DNA of 64,000 nt from NCBI GenBank assembly GCA_016703625.1, contig JADJBP010000001.1:496001-560000 (forward strand), in the 5' to 3' direction. The stretch comes from Chitinophagaceae bacterium. GTDB lineage: Bacteria; Bacteroidota; Bacteroidia; Chitinophagales; Chitinophagaceae. Shown in pieces: positions 58,034 to 64,000 of this stretch. The notes under the pieces were generated by a model. It did not search any database, had not been told where the DNA came from, and was given only the letters and a program-made list of their open reading frames with translations. The position numbers and the translations under genes were made by a program. Each line of letters opens with the position of its first letter. Position 1 is the stretch's first letter.

Positions 58034-58132
58034 TCATGAGTACCTACTGTAAATTAAATTGTTTTTTTTCTCAGTTTCTGATGTTGGTTTTCCCGTTTTT
58101 TTTCTGACCGGTACACGTACCTTGGCTGTTAA

Positions 58133-59095
58133 GTGGCCAGGCAAAAAAAAATGGTACCCGAATATCTTTCCTTTACCCGTAAAGAACGGGCAGGCATTAC
58201 TGTTATATTCTTACTGATCATCGTATGCATCACCCTGCCTTTTTTATTTCACCTGTTCATTAAATCAAAACCGGTTGACCATACTGCATTTGAAAAGAGA
58301 TCGCTGCGCTCAATATGCAACAGCAGGACAGTACGGGCAATTTGTAAACCGGAATTTTGATGAAAACAATTTTACACCATACCAAACCCCGGCAAAAAAT
58401 GGCTATAGCAGAAACCCCAAAAGCGAATTGTTTTATTTTGATCCCAACACTCTGCCTGCAGGTGGCTGGATAAAACTGGGTGTACGCGAAAAAACTGCAA
58501 ATACCATACAGAACTACACATCAAAAGGCGGCAGGTTCAATAAGCCGGAGGATATTGGTAAGATATGGGGCCTGCGTGAGGATGAAGTAAAAAGATTATT
58601 GCCCTATGTAAGAATAACGGAAAAACCTCAAAATAAACCCGCCGCATCAACATCACCGCCTGCATTCAATACTTATAAAAAACCAACATTTTCCATTACC
58701 GCTGTTGATGTCAATGAGGCGGATACAGCGGCCTTTATAGCCTTACCGGGAATTGGCAGCAAACTGGCAAACCGAATTGTTGCTTTTCGTGAAAAACTGG
58801 GCGGTTTTTATAAAGTGGACCAGGTTGCCGAAACCTTTGCATTACCCGATTCTGTTTTCCGGAAAATAAAGGATAAACTGGTCATTCTTAATACCGATGT
58901 AAAAAAGATCAACATCAATACGGCCACAACCGATGAATTAAAAGTACATCCCTACATACGTTTTAATATTGCCAATGCCATTGTTCAGTACAGAACATTG
59001 CATGGACAATTGCAACCCTGGATGACCTGAAAAAAATTATGATCATTACTGATGATCTGTATATGAAAGCGGGTCCATATCTCACCGTAAAATGA
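58133..59095 (+). CDS. Helix-hairpin-helix (ComEA-like) membrane-anchored protein (frameshifted)
   Basis: About 320 residues with frame corrections near 58290, 58350 and 59015. The start is GTG at 58133 or ATG at 58151. One N-terminal membrane helix (GITVIFLLIIVCITLPFLFHLF) anchors it. The periplasmic part has repeated helix-hairpin-helix motifs: FDPNTLPAGGWIKLGV with GRFNKPEDIGKIWGL; VDVNEADTAAFIALPGIGSKLANRIVAFREKL; and ININTATTDELKVHPYIRFNIANAI. Such domains bind DNA in ComEA during uptake, but similar Bacteroidota proteins have no proven role. Competence genes are not seen nearby. Confidence 0.8.
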
Positions 59096-59157
59096 AGTGC
59101 CGGCAACAGCTGTTATTTTAAAATGCCTTAAATTGCACCCTCAACGATCGCTTTATT

Positions 59158-60297
59158 ATGAATTTTACTACTTCAGAACTTACCCAACAGGTTGCACATA
59201 CTGCAAAAGAATTTGCTTTGCAGCATATAAAGCCGCATTTAATGGAATGGGATGAGAGCCAGGAATTCCCGGTGCATATTTTTAAGGAAATGGGTAAACT
59301 GGGATTGATGGGTGTATTGGTACCGGAAAAATATGGCGGCAGCGGTTTGGGTTACTACGAATATAACCAGATCATCCAGGAAATATCAAAAGTTTGCGGA
59401 TCCATTGGTTTATCGCTGGCTGCACATAATTCGCTTTGTACCGGGCACATACTCACATTTGGAAATGAAGAACAAAAGCAGAAATATTTACCCAAACTGG
59501 CCACTGCAGAATTAATTGGTGCCTGGGGTTTAACTGAGGCCAATACAGGCAGCGATGCAGGTAATATGAAAACAACAGCGGTCAAAGACGGGGATCACTG
59601 GATCATCAACGGAACAAAATCCTGGATCACCCATGGTAAAAGCGGCGATGTGGCTGTGGTTATTTGCAGAACCGGCGAACCCAGGACAAAAGATAATTCT
59701 ACTGCATTTATTATTGAAAGGGGTACACCTGGTTTTAGTGCAGGTAAAAAAGAAAATAAGCTGGGTATGCGGGCAAGCGAAACTGCCGAAATGATCTTTG
59801 ATAATTGCAGGATCCCCGATACAAGCCGGATCGGTGAAGTGGGACAGGGATTTAAACAAAGCATGAAAGTGCTGGATGGTGGCCGTATATCCATTGCAGC
59901 GTTGGGCCTGGGTATTGCCAAAGGGGCCTATGAAGCATCCCTGCAATATGCCAAAGAGCGTCACCAGTTTGATAAGCCCATTGCCAGTTTCCAGGGTATC
60001 AGTTTTAAACTGGCTGACATGGCAACCGAAATTGAAGCAGCAGACCTTTTAATAAAACAAGCCTGCGATCTAAAAATGCGTGGATTGCCCATGACCAAGG
60101 AATCGGCCATGGCAAAATACTACAGCAGCGAAGTAGCCGTGCGGGTAAGTACAGATGCCGTGCAGATATTTGGCGGTTATGGTTATACCAAAGACTTCCC
60201 GGTTGAAAAATTTTACAGGGACAGTAAACTTTGTACCATTGGAGAAGGAACCAGTGAAATACAAAAACTGGTGATCAGCAGGGAAGTTTTAAAGTAA
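59158..60297 (+). CDS. Acyl-CoA dehydrogenase, short-chain type
   Basis: 379 residues, the usual length. It oxidises acyl-CoA to enoyl-CoA with FAD. Motifs: LTEANTGSDAGNMKT (FAD and substrate loop), NGTKSWITHG, GMRASETAEMIFDNCRIP, RISIAALGLGIAKGAYEAS and QIFGGYGYTKDFPVEKFYRD. The catalytic base is the glutamate in IGEGTSEIQKLVISR (about residue 364), as in butyryl-CoA and related enzymes. The product could feed the same pathway as icmF (butyryl/isobutyryl-CoA), but the genes are 41 kb apart. Intact. Confidence 0.94.
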   Translation: MNFTTSELTQQVAHTAKEFALQHIKPHLMEWDESQEFPVHIFKEMGKLGLMGVLVPEKYGGSGLGYYEYNQIIQEISKVCGSIGLSLAAHNSLCTGHILTFGNEEQKQKYLPKLATAELIGAWGLTEANTGSDAGNMKTTAVKDGDHWIINGTKSWITHGKSGDVAVVICRTGEPRTKDNSTAFIIERGTPGFSAGKKENKLGMRASETAEMIFDNCRIPDTSRIGEVGQGFKQSMKVLDGGRISIAALGLGIAKGAYEASLQYAKERHQFDKPIASFQGISFKLADMATEIEAADLLIKQACDLKMRGLPMTKESAMAKYYSSEVAVRVSTDAVQIFGGYGYTKDFPVEKFYRDSKLCTIGEGTSEIQKLVISREVLK

Positions 60298-60354
60298 AGG
60301 CCGTAACATACAATTTAACGTCGCTTTGAACGTTTTCCATTTCTAATTTAATGA

Positions 60355-60714
60355 ATGATGAGATTCTTTTATAGTATTGCCATATCAGTTGTAATGATAA
60401 GCTGTAATAACAGTTCAGGCAAGCAGGCCGGTAATAAGATCAATCCTAATATTGATGCGGCCGGGTTATACAGCATGCACTGTGCCTCATGCCATAAATG
60501 CGATATTGATTTTACCGGGCCTTCATTAAAAGGTGCAGCGGACCGGTGGAAGGATCCGGAACTGATGTATGAGTTTATCAGGAACCCGATATCTGTAATT
60601 CAAAAAGACAGTTATGCTGCTGAGCTTCAAAAAAAATACAAAACGGTTATGATACCTTCTATGTTATCCAGGGAAGAAATTGATGCGGTGCTGGATTACT
60701 GTAATAATCAATGA
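60355..60714 (+). CDS. Small cytochrome c lipoprotein
   Basis: 119 residues with lipobox (VMISCNN). The haem motif is CASCHKCD (about residues 42-49), followed by FTGPSLKGAADRW as in class I cytochromes. The sixth ligand is probably the methionine in VMIPSMLSREEID. It would be anchored in the periplasm and carry electrons. It lies 57 bases after the acyl-CoA dehydrogenase but with no clear functional link. An extra cysteine follows the haem motif (HKC). Intact. Confidence 0.9.
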   Translation: MMRFFYSIAISVVMISCNNSSGKQAGNKINPNIDAAGLYSMHCASCHKCDIDFTGPSLKGAADRWKDPELMYEFIRNPISVIQKDSYAAELQKKYKTVMIPSMLSREEIDAVLDYCNNQ

Positions 60715-60728
60715 GGCCATAAAAATTT

Positions 60729-60899
60729 TTATATTTCATCTTCGGATGAAGATTGCGCAGTGCCAAACATATTATCAACTGCCCCGCCCAACATCGGAAA
60801 TTTTTCTTTTACAAAATCCTTAATGGTCTCCAGTGCCTTTACAGCCTGTTCATTTGTGATACCTGCATTTGATTTTAAACGATCTATTAATTCCTGCAT
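60729..60899 (-). CDS. Small helical protein, 56 residues
   Basis: Reading the minus strand from the ATG at 60899 gives a clean 56-residue frame: MQELIDRLKSNAGITNEQ, then AVKALETIKDFVKEKFPML, GGAVDNMFGTAQSSSEDEI and stop. The two helices and the FPMLxGAVDN turn match small DUF2267-like proteins that I recall from Bacteroidota. The function is unknown. It is convergent with the cytochrome gene (15 bases apart), and a palindromic repeat lies just upstream of its start. Confidence 0.65.
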   Translation of the reverse strand: MQELIDRLKSNAGITNEQAVKALETIKDFVKEKFPMLGGAVDNMFGTAQSSSEDEI

Positions 60900-60901
60900 A
60901 G

Positions 60902-60931
60902 CCTCACCCCAACCTCCCGGTATACCGGGAG
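60902..60931. repeat. Interspersed palindromic repeat, second copy
   Basis: CCTCACCCCAACCTCCCGG continues into a perfect 18-base palindrome CTCCCGGTATACCGGGAG (60914-60931). The CCTCAcCCcAACC start is shared with the arms at 34857-34888 and, inverted, 34953-34981. It is directly upstream of the small 60729-60899 gene. Confidence 0.7.
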
Positions 60932-61073
60932 AACTCGATTTGGGTATTTTTTACTTCGAGATTTTTTTATGTTTTAAATTTTTATTTCGCTACTGACTTC
61001 TCCTCTTTATCCACCGTAGCTTTTTACCGCCACGTAGCGAAGGTGGAACCCCGACTCCTGACTCCCTACTTCC

Positions 61074-63308
61074 TTACTCCGTATCATACCTGTCCACCCT
61101 TTCGATTCCGCTCATGGCATTTAAACGGTCTACCAGTTCATCCAGTTCTTCCTTATCGTGTACAAATATTTTTACATTGCCTTCAAATATTCCTTCTTTG
61201 GCTTCAATGGTCATTGCCGAAATATTAAATTTTAATTCACCGCTGATGAGGTTGGTGATCTTATGTATCACACCCACATCATCAAGCCCGATAATTTTTA
61301 AGCCGGTGAGGAAAGAGATCTCTTTATTTTTTGCCCACTTGGTTTTTACAACGCGGTGCCCGTAATTGGCCAGTAACCGGGTTGCATTGGGGCAGTTGGT
61401 ACGGTGAATTTTGAGCCCTTCGCCGGTGGTTACAAAACCAAATACATCATCACCCGGTATAGGTTTGCAGCAATTGGCCAGTGTGTATTGTATCTTATCG
61501 CTGCTTTCGCCAAAAATGATCAGCTCTGCATCTTTTTTACTGTACGTTTTTGCATGAAAGTCTTTGTCTGTTTTTTCTTCTGCAACATGTTTTACAGGTT
61601 TTGGCGGCACCAGTTTATCGCCATGCAGTGTAAATTCCTTTAATTCCTTAAGGTCTATTTTTTTTATGGCAATTTCATACAACAGGTCAAGGCTTGAGTG
61701 AACTTTATAAAAAGCGGTGAGTTCTTCCATATTATGCTGGTTCATGGCAGCACCCATGCCATCCAGTTTTCGCTGCAAAGTATATTTCCCCTCTTCTGCG
61801 ATATGCCTTTTTTCTTCTTTAAGGGTATCTTTTATTTTTGATTTGGCTTTGCTGGTTACCACAAAATTCAGCCATTCAATATTGGGTTTTTGTTTGGCGC
61901 TGGTAATGATCTCGATCTGGTCGCCGCTGCGTAATTTATGGCTGATGGGTACCAGTTTGTGATTGACCTTGGCGCCAATACATTTACTGCCAACAGCCGT
62001 GTGTACGCCAAAAGCAAAATCCAGGGCCGAAGCACCAATGGGCAGCATCTTTACTTCTCCCTTGGGGTGTATACATAGATCTCTTCTGCAAGAAACGAGG
62101 TTTTAAAATCCTGTAAAAAATCCACGGAGTTGTCATCGGGGTTGCTCAGTGCTTCGCGTATCTGGTGAAACCATTTGTCGAAGCGGCTTTCATCATCCTT
62201 GCCTTCCTTATATTTCCAGTGTGCTGCCAAACCTTTTTCTGCAATTTCATTCATACGCCTGGTCCGGATCTGTACTTCCACCCATTTCCCAAGCGGTCCC
62301 ATCACTGTTGTATGCAATGCTTCGTAACCGTTACTTTTGGGATTGCTTAACCAGTCCCTGAGCCTTTCGGGTGAGGGGTTATATTCATCCGTGATGATAC
62401 TGTACACTTTCCAGCATTCTTCCTTTTCTTTTTCCAAAGATGTATTAACCAGGATGCGGATGGCAAAAAGGTCATACACTTCTTCAAAACCCACTCCCTT
62501 TTTTTTCATTTTATTCCAGATGGAATGGATGCTTTTCGGTCGGCCATAGATCTCAAAATCAAAATTGGCTTTAACCAGTTTTTCTTTTAACGGCCTGATA
62601 AAATCATTGATGTATTTGGTACGTTCCTTCCGGGTATCACTTAATTTTTGGGCAATGTATTTATAGGTATCCGGCTCCATGTATTTCATGGCCAGGTCTT
62701 CCATCTCGGTCTTGATATTGTAGAGGCCCATGCGGTGGGCAAGGGTGCATATACAAAGATCGTTTCGCTCGAGATCTTTAACTGTTTCTCCCGTTTCATG
62801 CTCTCCAGCGTCCGCATATTGTGCAGCCGGTCGCCAAGTTTTATCAATATCACCCTGGGGTCATCGGTGAGGGTTAATAATATCTTTTTAAAGTTTTCGG
62901 CCTGCTGGGTGCTGTTGGCATCCATTACCGTACTGATCTTGGTAAGGCCATCTACAATTTTGGTCACTTCGGTGCCAAATTCCCGTTGAATATCTTCCAG
63001 GGAAATATCCGTGTCTTCAACGGTATCATGCAGCAGTGCACAGATCGTACTGCGGATACCCAGCCCGATCTCTTCTACACAGATCTTGGCTACGGCAATA
63101 GGATGAAGTATATATGGCTCGCCGCTTTTCCGGCGCATGGTTTCATGGGCTTTGGCTGCTATTTCAAAAGCAGTACGCAGCAATTGTTTATCACCGGGCT
63201 TCAGTTTAAGCTTTAAAACACGCAAAAGCCCCCGGTAATGCCGCAGGATCTCTTTTTTTCCTCTTCTTCGCTGAGATTGTATTTCGGTATGTCTATTACA
63301 GTTTCCAT
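61074..63308 (-). CDS. spoT: Bifunctional (p)ppGpp synthetase/hydrolase, RelA/SpoT family (frameshifted)
   Basis: About 744 residues from the ATG at 63308 (METVIDIPKYNLSEEEE). Three single-base gaps (near 63257, 62742 and 62052, in runs of T, C/G and A/T) split it; each restores a perfect join. The hydrolase HD domain is intact (ALLHDTVEDTDIS), so it can both make and break ppGpp. The synthetase domain has YDLFAIRILV, SNGYEALHTTVMGP and VEVQIRTRRMNEIAEKG. The TGS domain (IYVYTP...LPIGASALDFAFGVH) and a C-terminal ACT domain (VDRLNAMSGIERVDRYDTE) follow. It is the stringent-response enzyme. The breaks are very probably sequence errors. Confidence 0.95.
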
Positions 63309-63363
63309 GTGATAAGTACGAATTTACGTAAACAATTCTGTTTTCTGTTTTACATAAATCCCT

Positions 63364-63371
63364 TACTTTTG
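63364..63371 (+). promoter_or_regulatory. TAnnTTTG promoter box of tRNA-Leu
   Basis: TACTTTTG matches the -7 consensus 52 bases before the tRNA. The stretch between (63370-63415) is an unusual run of G and C that may be consensus error. Confidence 0.55.
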
Positions 63372-63422
63372 CAGCCCCTTGGGGGAGGGGGGGCCCCGCG
63401 GGGGCAGAGGGGGGCACAACAA

Positions 63423-63504
63423 GCGGATGTGGCGAAATTGGCAGACGCACCAGACTTAGGATCTGGCGGAGCAATCCATGTAGGTTCGACCCCTATTATC
63501 CGCA
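63423..63504 (+). tRNA. tRNA-Leu (anticodon UAG)
   Basis: An 82-base sequence folds as a class II tRNA. The acceptor GCGGATG pairs with TATCCGC (one G-U pair). The D arm contains GCGAAATTGGCAGACGC. The anticodon stem CCAGA/TCTGG holds loop CTTAGGA with anticodon TAG, reading CUA and probably other CUN codons. The variable arm is short (CGGAGCAATCCATG), and the T arm has AGGTTCGACCCCT with the usual GTTCGA. The discriminator is A; CCA is not encoded. Confidence 0.95.
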
Positions 63505-63516
63505 CTGCTGAATAAA

Positions 63517-63579
63517 GAACAAGGAACAAGGAATGCTGAATGATGAACTTCAAAATTCGATATTCCTTGTTCCTTGTTC
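63517..63579. repeat. 18-base perfect inverted repeat between tRNA-Leu and tig
   Basis: GAACAAGGAACAAGGAAT (63517-63534) and its exact reverse complement (63562-63579) enclose 27 bases. Each arm is itself two copies of a GAACAAG word. It may end the tRNA transcript, but no T run follows. Confidence 0.8.
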
Positions 63580-63607
63580 AATATTTAAAAGTTAAATAAA
63601 AATAAAA

Positions 63608-64000
63608 ATGGCAACAGTTACAAGAGAAAACATCGGTCAGTTACATGATAAACTGACCGTAAAAGTGAGCAAGGATGATTATTTACCCTCCTTTGATAAA
63701 AAACTGAAAGAATACAGTAAAACAGCCAATATCCCCGGGTTCAGAAAAGGGATGGTGCCTGCCGGTATGATCAAAAAAATGTACGGCCCTTCTATTTTTA
63801 CCGATGAGATTTTAAAAGCGGTAGAGAAGGAATTATATACCTGGTTAAATGCCGAAAAACCTGAAATTTTCGGTCAGCCCTTACCGCTTGCCAATGACCT
63901 GCGTAACATAGATATGAACAATCCTGCTGATTTTGAATTTGGTTTTGAAATTGGTTTGAAGCCGGATTATACAATGCCCGACCTTGCCAAAGCTAAAGTT
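63608..64000 (+). CDS. tig: Trigger factor, N-terminal part
   Basis: 131 residues are visible before the window ends. The ribosome-binding domain is clear: MATVTRENIGQLHDKLTVKV, FDKKLKEYSKTANIPGFRKG (the GFRKG ribosome-docking motif, about residues 45-49), VPAGMIKKMYGPSI and FGFEIGLKPDYTMPDL. The PPIase and C-terminal domains lie beyond the window. Trigger factor is the ribosome-bound chaperone for new chains. It is preceded by tRNA-Leu and an inverted repeat. Confidence 0.92.
   Translation, partial: MATVTRENIGQLHDKLTVKVSKDDYLPSFDKKLKEYSKTANIPGFRKGMVPAGMIKKMYGPSIFTDEILKAVEKELYTWLNAEKPEIFGQPLPLANDLRNIDMNNPADFEFGFEIGLKPDYTMPDLAKAKV

Overview
The window looks like a chromosomal segment of a Bacteroidota bacterium, most likely family Chitinophagaceae (an inference from gene content; no search was run). 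Supporting signs are type IX secretion (T9SS) cargo with C-terminal sorting domains, a PorX regulator, a fused lpxC-fabZ gene, a bacterial GGGPS homologue, DUF5777 and DUF5686 proteins, many lipoproteins with SC or GC lipoboxes, and TAnnTTTG promoter boxes instead of E. coli-type -10 boxes. Several di-heme peroxidases, small cytochromes c and an NrfD module suggest a respiring organism. I see no phage, insertion sequence or CRISPR array.

Layout. 1-5321: two T9SS-secreted proteins, heavily frameshifted. 5395-6147: ksgA/rsmA. 6206-13295: an electron-transfer island. On the minus strand it has a DUF5777 beta-barrel and two lipoproteins with atypical CX4CH haem-like motifs. Divergent on the plus strand are a small protein, a Tat-type Fe-S protein, an NrfD quinone-reactive subunit, a membrane-anchored protein and a monohaem cytochrome c. 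13430-17777: an outer-membrane-type protein and the fused isobutyryl-CoA mutase icmF. 17939-25135: lipoproteins, an ECF-sigma operon, a CAP protein, a ChaN-like protein, an alcohol dehydrogenase, an amidase and a flippase. 25354-27559: an arfB-mbnP-mbnH operon. 27676-33434: GGGPS-family protein, M28 peptidase, LytTR/LytS pair, F420-type reductase, ruvB. 33762-40936: serine hydrolase, OmpR-type regulator, an inverted-repeat element carrying a broken four-helix-bundle gene, a cytochrome c peroxidase, a HerA-like ATPase and an LTA-synthase-type enzyme. 41178-45226: recQ and a copper-type P-ATPase. 45289-46979: tsaE and ald. 46997-54857: lipid A cluster (HD hydrolase, lpxD, DUF5686, lpxC-fabZ, lpxA, ABC ATPase). 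55112-64000: porX, an MBL hydrolase, an HhH protein, an acyl-CoA dehydrogenase, a cytochrome, bifunctional spoT, tRNA-Leu(UAG) and the start of tig.

Sequence quality. Many genes, including normally essential ones (ruvB, spoT, lpxC-fabZ, lpxD) and porX, are split by single-base indels, often in homopolymers. Implausible G, C and A runs lie at 33520-33720, 25302-25317 and 63370-63415. I treat most splits as read or consensus errors and give the restored gene span, so exact starts and ends in those genes are approximate.

Main points of interest. (1) At seven genes a perfect TAnnTTTG box ends 4-5 bases before the start codon, which predicts leaderless mRNAs. (2) An Fe-S/NrfD module without a molybdoenzyme, whose Fe-S protein lacks a cluster cysteine, sits beside DUF5777 and CX4CH lipoproteins. 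(3) An MbnH/MbnP-like pair. (4) An inverted-repeat-bounded four-helix-bundle element, plus other intergenic arms built from repeated short words. (5) A LytS-type kinase that has lost its H-box region at a clean junction.
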